A stretch of 64,000 nucleotides of DNA, taken from contig NW_020289977.1 in NCBI RefSeq assembly GCF_003144245.1, positions 1,302,001 through 1,366,000 of the forward strand, in the 5' to 3' direction. The stretch's first letter is position 1; the number at the start of each line of letters is the position of its first letter. This DNA comes from Jaminaea rosea (lineage: Eukaryota > Basidiomycota > Exobasidiomycetes > Microstromatales). The notes beneath the pieces were generated by a model. That model was not told where the DNA came from. It saw only the letters and a list, made by a program, of their open reading frames with translations, and did no database searches. Made by a program: the position numbers and the translations under genes. This document shows positions 18,588 through 27,872 of the stretch, in pieces.

Positions 18588-20954
18588 TCAACGCCTGCCG
18601 AGCGCTTGCGGTTCCCAGAATCCCCCTCCATCCTCGATGACTCGCGATCCGAGGCTTGGAGATGCTCCCAGTTGCCTCCTGTCATTGTCTATGCCTGCTT
18701 CGCCTTCCGGGTGGTCATCGAATTGCCAAGAGTACCTGGCGCGCTCCACCTCCCCGACGGCTCCACGGAGGGCTTGCTGTAGGCTGGGAAGGTAGGGACG
18801 AGGAGCAGGCGCGCTACTGCTGCTGGCCTCCTTCGCTGAAGAGGCTGCACATTCATAGCTCTGGGCTGAGGGAAGTAGAGGTCCTGGGTAGGACTGAGAG
18901 GGAAGATGCGTCTGTAGCTGCTGGTCTCTTCGTCCATAGAGCTGGCGCGATTGTGGATGGAGCTGCTGCTGCTGCTGCTTCTGCTGCTCGACTTGTTGGC
19001 TCTGAGGCTCCGCGCTGAAGCGATTGATGGGATCGGTAACGTCTTCCTTTAGACTCATGTTGATCGACCAGTCCCTGCGCTGCCCTAGCTGCCCCTCTGC
19101 GCTGTCCTGGTGCGCCAAGTACGGGAGGTGTACTGGCTCTTCCTGCTGCTCACACACGTCAGCGAGGTCGTCCAGTCGAGTCGTCCCATGCCCCGAGTCG
19201 TCCGCCACCTGCTCGATGGAGGCGAAGCTGTGGTCGTAGTCGTATGTCTCATCGTGGCACGCTCCATACCGCTCATGGTAGCGGTTGAGCAAGTCTTGCA
19301 CGCTGGGGCCGGAGATCGGGGGTCGATCGGAGCGCTGGTTGGAGGCTGCTGCGCTGCCTGTTCTGCTGTAGTCGAGCCTGTGCCTTTCGTAGTGTGGATT
19401 CTGATTCTCATCACGGCCAGTGTGAAGCGTGAGGTCGTATTCGGTGTGCCCATCGTGGCGCTGCCGGATGTCTCCGCTGGTCATATCCATCATCTCTTCC
19501 CTCCTCTGACTCTCAGTCATGTCGCGGAATGGTGAGTTGAGATGATGCTCTTGCCCATCCTTTTGCTCTTCTTGTGTCCCACTGGGGCTACGGTAGAGCA
19601 GAGCGACCTCCAATGCTTCGAAAGACTGGCCATAGATCAGCCCTGCTTTCCCTTGCGCCAACATGGAACGAGAAGTGTGGCTTTGATCGTGCACGACCTG
19701 ATTGCATTCGGCGCTGATTGCATCGTGACTGCAGTGAAGCTCGTTGGTGGCCCTCCACGCAGATCCACGCCAAGCTGATAGGATGGGTGAGGCGGGGCGC
19801 GAATTGATCTGGACCGCTTCGCCGACGACGTCTGCCATGTCCGCGAGGAAAGGCGAGCCAGTCTCTGGAGTATCATTGCGGCTTGGTGAGGTCGGACGAG
19901 ACGGCCTTCTCTTACTGTCGTCGAGCAGCTGCCCTTGCTGCTCCTTTCGAGCCTTCTTGCGCAGGAGAAGAGAATACGCCGAATGCTCGGCGTCACTGTT
20001 GGTTTGCGACCCAGAGGTGATTGGGCGATCTTGTTCGCCTTGACTCGAGGCGGCCACTTGCTCAAGGCGTGCTTGCTGACGAGTTCTTGGCCTGCTCGGG
20101 TTCGGGCTGGGAGAAGTAGTGCGGGCAGGTTTGCGTTGCTCAGCAGGCTGGGAATGCTGCTGCTGTTCAATCTCCTGCGCCGGCCCGTGATGCTCAAGCG
20201 CTTCTTGTTGGCCGAGAAAGCGTTGATCAGAAAAGGCCGAGGATGATGCCACCCCGTTGCCTACAGCTAAGGGCTTGGATGCCGCCCCTTTGTTGAGGAA
20301 TCCCACCCTGCTAGCAGCCAGGGACGGCTGCGTCACCCTCCCCTTTGTGACCTTGGTCGAGCAATGATTGGCCTGACGCTCCCTCAGCGCATTGCGAGCA
20401 GCATCGAGATGCGATGCGGATACCTTCTGCTTTTTGGCGGATGGGTGAGCGGCGGCCTCATTAAGCTCTGGCTGGCCCTGTCCGTTCGCCGGTGGGATCG
20501 GCGATGACTCTGAGCGCGATGCTTCATTCTCGTTGGCCACAACATGAAAGCAGCTGTCGGTCTTACGCTTCTTGGCGTCGACGGTGAGCTTGCGAGCGTA
20601 TGAACTGGTGCCTGGAGGGTCGTAGGAGAGGAGAGGATCTGGCAGGGGTCGCGAAGGAGCGTGATGGTAAGCACTGATGCTGAGCACTTCAGACGCACGC
20701 TCTCACTTACTTCCCTTGTCGCCACCGTCACGTCGACGCCATGGTGAGGGGCGGGTTGCGTCTTCTTGATTAACGGACGGCCTCTTCGATGATGGCCAAG
20801 GTCTGTCTTCGGTGGCAGCTGGTAGCTTCTCGATTGAATACGTGGTGCGACATTGCTCAATGACCCAGTCGAGGTGGTCAGTCGATGAGCGACGTGAAAG
20901 CCTTGCGAGGTTGTCAGCGTTGAGAGGCTCAGCAGAGGTTGAGGTAGTAGACAT
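18588..20954 (-). CDS. Unknown basic, Gln/Ser-rich (probably nuclear) protein
   Basis: Two exons, 20954-20711 and 20638-18588, with a 72-nt intron (GTAAGT...CCAG) in phase 1; 764 aa. The N-terminus has a hydrophilic helical stretch (STDHLDWVIEQCRTTYSIEK). Basic clusters DAKKRKTD and AKKQKVS (~105-160) look like nuclear-localisation signals. The next block, RVTQPSLAASRVGFLNKGAA, is the most motif-like part and may be the conserved core. The rest is disordered, with a poly-Gln run (~580), a possible short helix PSVQDLLNRYHERYGACH, and a C-terminal LPSLQQALRGAVGEVERARY. I do not recognise a family. Convergent with NDC1; divergent from the hexokinase gene. Confidence 0.65.
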
Positions 20955-21598
20955 GGCAGCGACGAGCACCATGCTCAGGGAGATGTGTGTGAGGGGAGGG
21001 GAGTGAAGTACTGATGAGCAGCGAAAAGTCGAAAGGCGGCCATCGACCAAGGCGACCGAGCGGGCATCGAAGCAAGTCAGCATCCAGCGTCTCCCGTCGG
21101 ACGCGTCCCTAATCGCGAGCCAAGTCAGCGAGTGCATCCTTCCCTGCTGAGCTGGTTCTGTCCGCATCGAAGAGATTCAAGGGAGCAAGTGTCGGAAGTG
21201 CAAGATTCAGGTCTCTCTTCGCTGCCATTGTCTCCTTTGATCGCCAAGTCATTGCCCACTATTTACCCGCCTGCTTGACTGCTTGCTATTGCGAAGGCGG
21301 CCTCGATGTCGCCCTGTCCATGTTGCTGTGTGCTCTTGCTCGCCAGTCCAACGAAGGCTCAGCGTCGTTCTCGCACCACGTGGCTGGTGTTGATCGATGT
21401 CACACCGCATGGCTGGGCGAGCGGAGAGACTTGGCCTCGACTTGGCGAGGTCGACGCTTGCCGGCCCGCCCACAGCTTCGCAGCTTCCTCGAGAATACCA
21501 CCGCCAGCCCATCCTCGACACCTCTCCTCCTCCTCCTCCTCCTCCTCCTCCTCCTCCTCCTCCTCACTGATTCTCGGTCTCGCTCTTTGCCGCTGATC
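20955..21598. promoter_or_regulatory. Divergent intergenic region upstream of hexokinase
   Basis: About 640 bp between two outward-facing ATGs. The hexokinase-proximal end carries the CTC microsatellite described separately. Otherwise no coding signal was seen on either strand. Confidence 0.4.
21523..21565. repeat. (CTC)n microsatellite in the hexokinase 5' leader
   Basis: About 14 uninterrupted TCC/CTC units end 33 bp before the hexokinase start codon. The position suggests a pyrimidine-rich promoter or leader tract. Trinucleotide length variation here would not disturb the protein. Confidence 0.9.
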
Positions 21599-23123
21599 AT
21601 GCCCGCTGCCGTCAAACGGACGCTGGAGCAGGCCCTCTCTGGCATCGAGGGCGAGTTCTCCCTCGACACTTCTGCTCTCAATGCCCTCGTCGGACGATTC
21701 CACGAACTCATGGACTATGGCCTCGCCAACACAGGAGCAGACATGGCCATGATCCCTAGCTTTGTGACTGGTGTGCCAGATGGCAGCGAGACGGGGACCT
21801 ACCTTGCATTGGATCTGGGTGGTACCAACTTGAGGGTCTGCGCCGTCAAGCTCAACGGGGACGGGACATTCAAGATGACGCAGGAGAAATACAAGGTGTG
21901 AGTGCGCACAGCGACGAGCGACTGATGTTCCTGCCTCTATGCTGATCATCGAGGACCGCTCTGCCATCTTACTCAGCTCGGACACTCTCAAGCAAGGCCC
22001 CATCGCCCACCTCATGGACTACATCGCCTCCTCCGTCGACACCTTCCTGACAGACAATGCCGCCTCCTCTGCCGAAGGCCTCGACGAGCTCAATATGGGG
22101 TTCACCTTCTCCTTCCCCGTCGAGCAGACCGCAATCGACCGTGGACAGCTCATCAAATGGACAAAGGGCTTCAACTGCCCCGATGCCCCGGGGAAGGACG
22201 TCATCCAGCTCCTCCAGGCAGCTCTTGACCGCAAGCACATCAAGGTCAAGGTCAACGCCTTGGTAAACGACACAGTCGGCGCCCTCCTCGCACACGCCTA
22301 CCAGAGCGGCGGAGCCTTCATCGGTGCCATCTACGGTACGGGCACGAACGGCGCCTACGTTGCGGACATTGACGATGTCAAGAAGCTCACAATCCACGGC
22401 GACTCCAAGCCCAGTCACATGCTGATCAACACAGAGTGGGGAGGATTTGACGATGATGCCCAGTCGAGGCATGAGGGGGCAGGTCTTTGGGTCACCAGCT
22501 ATGACAACTACGTAGACCGAACGGCTATCAGGCCCAGGCATCACTGCTTCGAGAAGATGATCAGTGGGATGTACCTTGGTGAGGTGTGCCGGGCAGTCAT
22601 GATCTCGTTGATCGATCGACTGCTGCTCTTCGGTGGCTACTCGTCAACGGGCATGAACACACAGTACGGCTTCGATACGGCTTACGTGTCTGCTGTGCTG
22701 GCGGACAAGGACGACACAGCGAGCAAGGAATCGGCGACGAGGAAGATCCTCGTCGGGACGATGGGGCTAAAGGAGGAAGTAGTGAGCGCCAAGGACGTGG
22801 AAGCCGTCAGGCGGATCTGCTCCATCGTGGCCATAAGGGCTGCGCGGCTGTCCGCAGTCCCCATCGCAGCGACGATCAGGCATACGGGCGAGGATAAGAA
22901 GCAGGGCGGGAAGGAGATCAAGGTGGGCGTCGACGGGTCAGTGGTGGAGTTCCTGCCGGGATTCAAGGAGGAGATGAGTGCGGGGCTGGTGGAGATGTTG
23001 GGCAAGGAGACAGCGGGAAGGATTCAGCTGGGATACGCGAGGGATGGGTCTGGCGTCGGAGCAGCGCTGTGCTCATTGATGGCATTCAAGCAGCAACAGG
23101 CGGGTCACGTGTTGACGTCGTAG
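21599..23123 (+). CDS. GLK1: Hexokinase (glucokinase-like)
   Basis: Phosphorylates glucose in the first step of glycolysis. Two exons, 21599-21897 and 21977-23123, with a 79-nt intron joining KYKV to SDTLKQG; 481 aa. The family blocks appear in order: LALDLGGTNLRVC (~70, phosphate 1), GFTFSFPVEQTAIDRGQLI, WTKGF, LVNDTVGALLA (catalytic Asp), GTGTNGAYV, INTEWGGFD, RPRHHCFEKMISGMYLGE, and DGSGVGAALCSL near the end. The TFSFPVEQ and LVNDTVGALLA wording is closer to filamentous-fungal glucokinases than to yeast Hxk1/2, so the symbol is a best guess. No regulatory insertion or mitochondrial signal is evident. Confidence 0.93.
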
Positions 23124-23351
23124 CGAGGCGAGGCAGATGGAAGCGCAAGATAGCAATGCAAATACATCATAGTATGGTCAACGAGAATTATCGAATTGCG
23201 AGCGAGATGGCACAGTAAGGTTGTGTTGCACATAGGATGAGCGTGCGAAGAGCAGGCAAAGCAGAGGCTGTTCAAAAGCTGTCCGCCGTCAGCGCAAGCT
23301 GCGGGAGGCGCAATTGCCGGGTATCATGTTGGGTCCTCTCCTCATTTGCCT

Positions 23352-26054
23352 CTACACCAAATTGTCCGGGCTCTGGCTGAGCTGTCTAGGTGCTGTACTG
23401 GAGGTGGCTCCCGCCTCTTCCTCTCCATCCTCACCGAGGACGAACACCGGTTCTCCCTCCTCACCGGCAGCCCTCTGCTCCTCCTGCTCATCAACCGCAT
23501 TCAGTGGAGCGGCGCTCGCCCTCCTCGCCTTTGGCTTCCTCGTCGCCATCCTCATCTCACCATCTGCCGCCTTTGCCTCTCTGCGGTGCTCCCTCCTCAC
23601 TGCCCAAGCCTTGATTACGAACAGCCCGGCAATCCACGCAAAGACGAAGCAGATGACCGCCACGGTCACGCACAGAATGGCCATGAAATCCCCAAAGCCG
23701 TTTCGCATAGCTGCGAAGCTCACCTCTTCGCTACTGATCATGAAGACCAGCCCGCCACTCGCGAGCGCGAAGCTCGCCAAGGCCTCAGTGGGCGGGCGCG
23801 AAGGGAGGATGCTTGCGGTGGGCGGGCGCAGAAAGAGGAAGAAGTAGGTGAGGAAACGGAGAAGGGCGAAGGCGGCGAGGAGGTTGCCCCAGAGGGAGTG
23901 GATCGAGACCTCGTAGACGTAGTCCTGGTGATGGGCTGACATTGCAAGGCCTGTCACGCCAATGCAGAGCGCCGGGAAGGGGTTGAAGGAGCCGCTGTAC
24001 GACGGCTGGGAGATTTGAGCGGCGACGAGGGGCTCTTCATCCTCTTGTGCTGGGGACGAGCGAGAGCCGCGTCTGCGCGAGAGAGTAGCGGAAGATCCGG
24101 CCGCTGCAGGGTGATTGAGCGCCACGGGGAAGCTGAGCAGGTCTTTCACCCACTTGGTCTCTAGGAGCACGCCCAGAGCGCCAGCGAACCAGTACATGAC
24201 TGCGATGCTGATGTGCTGCACCTGCTTGACACTGTACGGGTCGCCAGGCTTCGCATCGAATCGTTCCATCCACGTGTTGGTCGCTCCGTACGTAAAGATG
24301 ACTGCGCATTCGACCCACTCTGCGCTCGGCATCTTGGCTTTCCAAGCTGCCTGGCCACCCTTCCTGCCTGTTGACTGCGTATGGGCAGGGCGTCGATTCC
24401 ACGCCCACCCGCACTCGGCGTACGCGCCTAGATAGCGGGCAAAGGTGAGGAGCCCGTACCAGAAAAAGATTCCGCCCTTGATTCCGTGGGCCAGGCAACC
24501 GTTCTGATTTGGCTTGCGGCAGGTACCTGTGTAGACAGCGAGACCCGCATAGGCGGCGGCGAAGGATATGATGGGCAGAGAGCGGGATACCGTTACGTGG
24601 GTGTACCGAAGAATAGAAAGAAGCGTGCTCCTTCTGCTGCGAGCGGGGACAATGGGTGGCGGAGAAGGAGAACGAGCTGCGTTTGAGCGCCACGACTCGA
24701 TGCCGGAGCCATCGTGGTAGCTCTGTGATGGGCTGCGAAGCTTCCAGGGCAGCTTTTGAGCCAACATCTCCGTGAAGCTGTTGTTGCGACCGGAGGTAGC
24801 ATTCGCGCCGACGAGCGTGCTGGAAGGAGAGATGGAGCCGTCTTCGCCGCTATCGTGACGCTGAGCCCAGCGATGCCCGTCATCCCGGAGCGTCTCCAGG
24901 CTGCCTTCTCGCGACGCAGAGAGGGCAAAGTGAACGCGATGGTGGCGGGCATTGTCTTCTTCTTCGTCCCCGAGCATGCGCTCCTCTTCGACTGCTGAGT
25001 ACTTCTCTTCGCTGGACGAGCCGCCTGTTGCCAGATGAAGAAGGTTGCGCAGCTTCGACGAGGAGGAGCCGCCGCGCAGCACGCCCGCGATCTGGCTCAG
25101 CAGCCTAAACACATCACCGCCCAAGCAGATGACCGAGATCCACAGGATGATCCAACCCATCTTGCCGTGCACATTCTTCGGGTAGAGCTGTGGCGACAAC
25201 GCCTTGTACAGCGAGGACAAGACAAGCGAGCCGGCCAAGCTCGCCAGGTAGACGAGCGAAGCTAAGGGGGCAAGGGAGGATTCTGCCGCTCGCAAGAAGA
25301 GGGCAAGCGGCAGCAAGACGAAGCAGCTGAGCATGGCGCCTGCAACGTGTAGAATGAGGAGCCATTTGTGACGCGTAGGCTGGTCTCCTTCCACGCGAGA
25401 GGCAATGTCCTCCACAATGGCTTTTCGAGCTTGTGGGTCCTTCTCATCCAGCAGAGTGCGAAACCTGCCATCAAGAGCGCCCATTACTCCCTTCTCCTGT
25501 GTCGCGTCGAGCTCAGTGTACTCCGGCGAGGTGAAGCGGCGCAGCGCCTCGAGGCTCCCCATCCCGTAGGCAAAGTCCCATTCGATGTAGCTGAGCGGCT
25601 CGGGGCCTTTTGACTTGAGAAGCTTCGATTCATTGAGGTGCAGCTCAGCAGGAGCGTCTGAATGGGCGTGCGTGTGCCCGCCCTTTGCGTGGGGGAAGTC
25701 GGGGACGGTGAGGGGGCGCAGACCGGCCTCTTCTATTGTGGGGACGTGTGGGTCTGGGGTATGCGAGTGGGCGTGTCCATGTGAATGCGCGTCGACGCTG
25801 GTATGAGTGTGCTCGAGAGAAGCTGAGGGAGCAGGCATGTGGTGAGGGTCGTCGTGGGCGGTCTGACCATGTGACTCTTCCTCATCATGACCATGATCCC
25901 CATGCCTCTTGGGGAGCCATGCAGCAGGAGTTGATCTCAGCGATGAGGACGAGGCGACGGCGTTGTGCTCAACGACGACACCAGAAGTCGCGCTGATGGA
26001 TGGCGTCTGGCTCAGCGCAGCGATGCTGAGCAGCAAGAGTGATGCGACGCGCAT
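23352..26054 (-). CDS. YTP1: YTP1-like polytopic membrane protein with His-rich luminal segment
   Basis: Single exon of 900 aa. A clear signal peptide (MRVASLLLLSIAALSQ) is followed by a His-rich stretch (~50-150) with HGDHGHDEEESHG and HSHGHAHSHTPDPH. The core then has about ten hydrophobic segments, among them HVAGAMLSCFVLLPLALFL, SLVYLASLAGSLVLSSLY and GWIILWISVICLGGDVF, followed by a long loop and the C-terminal block VECAVIFTYGATNTWMERF with HHQDYVYEVSIHSLWGNLL. This order matches the fungal Ytp1 family (N-terminal DUF2427-type membrane unit plus C-terminal Ytp1 domain). The biochemical role is not established. The His-rich part, exposed after signal cleavage, could bind metal ions (inference). 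Confidence 0.85.
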   Translation of the reverse strand: MRVASLLLLSIAALSQTPSISATSGVVVEHNAVASSSSLRSTPAAWLPKRHGDHGHDEEESHGQTAHDDPHHMPAPSASLEHTHTSVDAHSHGHAHSHTPDPHVPTIEEAGLRPLTVPDFPHAKGGHTHAHSDAPAELHLNESKLLKSKGPEPLSYIEWDFAYGMGSLEALRRFTSPEYTELDATQEKGVMGALDGRFRTLLDEKDPQARKAIVEDIASRVEGDQPTRHKWLLILHVAGAMLSCFVLLPLALFLRAAESSLAPLASLVYLASLAGSLVLSSLYKALSPQLYPKNVHGKMGWIILWISVICLGGDVFRLLSQIAGVLRGGSSSSKLRNLLHLATGGSSSEEKYSAVEEERMLGDEEEDNARHHRVHFALSASREGSLETLRDDGHRWAQRHDSGEDGSISPSSTLVGANATSGRNNSFTEMLAQKLPWKLRSPSQSYHDGSGIESWRSNAARSPSPPPIVPARSRRSTLLSILRYTHVTVSRSLPIISFAAAYAGLAVYTGTCRKPNQNGCLAHGIKGGIFFWYGLLTFARYLGAYAECGWAWNRRPAHTQSTGRKGGQAAWKAKMPSAEWVECAVIFTYGATNTWMERFDAKPGDPYSVKQVQHISIAVMYWFAGALGVLLETKWVKDLLSFPVALNHPAAAGSSATLSRRRGSRSSPAQEDEEPLVAAQISQPSYSGSFNPFPALCIGVTGLAMSAHHQDYVYEVSIHSLWGNLLAAFALLRFLTYFFLFLRPPTASILPSRPPTEALASFALASGGLVFMISSEEVSFAAMRNGFGDFMAILCVTVAVICFVFAWIAGLFVIKAWAVRREHRREAKAADGEMRMATRKPKARRASAAPLNAVDEQEEQRAAGEEGEPVFVLGEDGEEEAGATSSTAPRQLSQSPDNLV

Positions 26055-27010
26055 AATTGCAATGCAGCGAGCGGACTGCTGAGCGCGACCTTGTACCAGA
26101 AGGCTTCGGCTTGGCTAGAGGGCGTTACCACGGACTGGCTAATGGTACTCTCGCTGGGCGGATGCTGATGAAATAGCGAGCAAGGGAATAGATGGATGGT
26201 CAAGGATGCAAAGATGATTCAATCTGCATTTCGACGAGATGGCCACAAATGCTGAGCATGTGTCCTCGGGTTCAAGCTTCCTGGATCCTGATGTGAGATG
26301 ACGGACCGCCGGCGTCGACTTCCCGCCTCCCGCCTCGCCAAGTGTCGTCCCTTCGTTTCATTTACTTTCTTGGCTGCAGCACGTCGTCTCCCAAGAGCCG
26401 CTTCCGGGCCGGCCACAAGCCAAAGGCGGCAGCAGCAGCCGCGCAGAGATGCAGCGACGTACCACCTGCCAAAACTTAGGACCCTTAGCCGGGTCCAGCA
26501 ATGCCGACGGCGAGCCCACGATGGCAGGCAAGCCTCCCATTTGTTCCCAAACGTGGAGGATGAGCCGTGAGCGAGCAGACAATGTCTAGCATCGATGCAT
26601 TATTCGATTGGCAAGCGCACGGCAAGGCAGCAAACGATGCGCATTTCTCGCTCAGTCACATCGGCCTCTTGGCCTCTTTCTCCGCTTCGCCCGTCCGTGC
26701 AGCGCTGCAGCGACGGCGAGCAAGCGGATTTTGTGTTCCGCGACAGGCTGGTGGAACGCCTCGAAATGGGGGAACACGAGGCGTCGTTACGTCACAGAGG
26801 TGTCAAGCCAAGGGTGGGGGGTGAGAAGATGTCAGATGCGCTTGGTCGAGCAGACTGTAACTCTAGGTTCACGACATCAGGATGACAAGGGGATAAAGAG
26901 GACACATTGTATCGATGAGTCAGGGAAGAACACTACCTCGTCGATGGTGGGAAAATGACTACGTGCTATCTGTATTGTTGAGGAGTGGCAAAGACGCTGC
27001 GCCCTCCTGC
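26055..27010. other. Intergenic region without recognised gene
   Basis: About 950 bp between the start of the YTP1-like gene and the stop of the DUF2237 gene (both minus). Several frames stay open for 60-115 codons but all have skewed composition and no family match. I see no gene here. Confidence 0.4.
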
Positions 27011-27520
27011 TCAACGGATGGGACCGCCGGAGCTAGGGTCGGGAATGCTACCACCTCGCAGTCCTTGTCTCTTGTCGATGGAGAACTCTTGAAGATCCTG
27101 GATCGTCACCTTGCTGAGAGCCATCTTGTGCGTCGCCGGGATGATGACGCTGTGCGAGCAGGCAGGTAGGGCACGTGAGGACGAGCATTGATCAGCAACA
27201 AGACCTGACACTCGTCTTCATTGCTGCACTTACCTGGGAACAGCCTGCTTGCCGATTTGCCCCTGCCTGTAAGCATCAAGGGCCTCCTTCCACCTCGAGA
27301 CACACAGGCACCACCTGCACCCCGGGCTCAAGATGCCCCTGAGATCGTTGCCCCTGCTAGCAGAGAAGCTGAGGAATTCGGCATTGACCTCTGCAGCCAG
27401 AGTGTGCGACCCGCCATCGCCAGGTCCGGTATCACATCGCCCATTCCTGTAGAAGCCCGTCATGGGCTGCTCAGAACAGGTCTGAAGGGGCTGATCGAGG
27501 ACGTTGATCGATTGCTCCAT
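27011..27520 (-). CDS. DUF2237-family small protein with altered cysteines
   Basis: Two exons, 27520-27234 and 27149-27011 (84-nt intron, GTAAGT...ACAG), 141 aa, the usual family size. The ATG at 27520 was chosen because the upstream frame has no ATG before a stop and the family normally starts at this point (MEQSINVLDQPLQTCSEQ). Conserved blocks: PMTGFYRNG, TGPGDGGSHT, EFLSFSASRGNDL, RWCLCVSRWKEAL and IIPATHKMAL. Relatives usually read RDGCC and HTVCA where this protein has RNGRC and HTLAA, and the loop before RWCLC is several residues shorter. Function of the family is unknown. Divergent from the M28 peptidase gene. Confidence 0.85.
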
Positions 27521-27872
27521 CGGAGGCCAAGATTGGGCGTGGGAAGCGGAGCGGGCCTGGGAGAGAGGTGGAGTGGTGCTGGTAGTGGCGGTGGTGCGGC
27601 TGCTTTGACCTCGGAGGAAGCGGCTGAGCAAGGTGCGAGCTTGCTGAAGACGAGAAATGGTGGGCAACGGAGTGGGATGAAAGATCAGGAGCAAAGATGA
27701 GGGAGCTGAGGGTGGAGTAAATTCACGTCAGCTAATAATTCGCTCGCTGGACCCTCGAGAATTGCCAATGGCCCGAGCGAGCGACGAGAGTCACGAGGCC
27801 AGCAGCGGATCCACAATCCTCGCAGCCGATTAGCCGCCTTCCTTGACTTCCTTACCACCCCATCGATCATCC
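27521..27872. promoter_or_regulatory. Divergent promoter DUF2237 gene / M28 peptidase
   Basis: 352 bp between the start codons. The segment next to the DUF2237 gene is open in its frame for 58 codons but lacks an ATG. No specific element is claimed. Confidence 0.4.

Noticed and set aside
26298-26960. Several 60-116-codon frames in the gap after the YTP1-like gene
   Set aside because: Overlapping in all frames, no domain, no splice-linked partner.
27521-27694. N-terminal extension of the DUF2237 protein
   Set aside because: The open frame has no ATG and is preceded by an in-frame stop; family starts fit the ATG at 27520.
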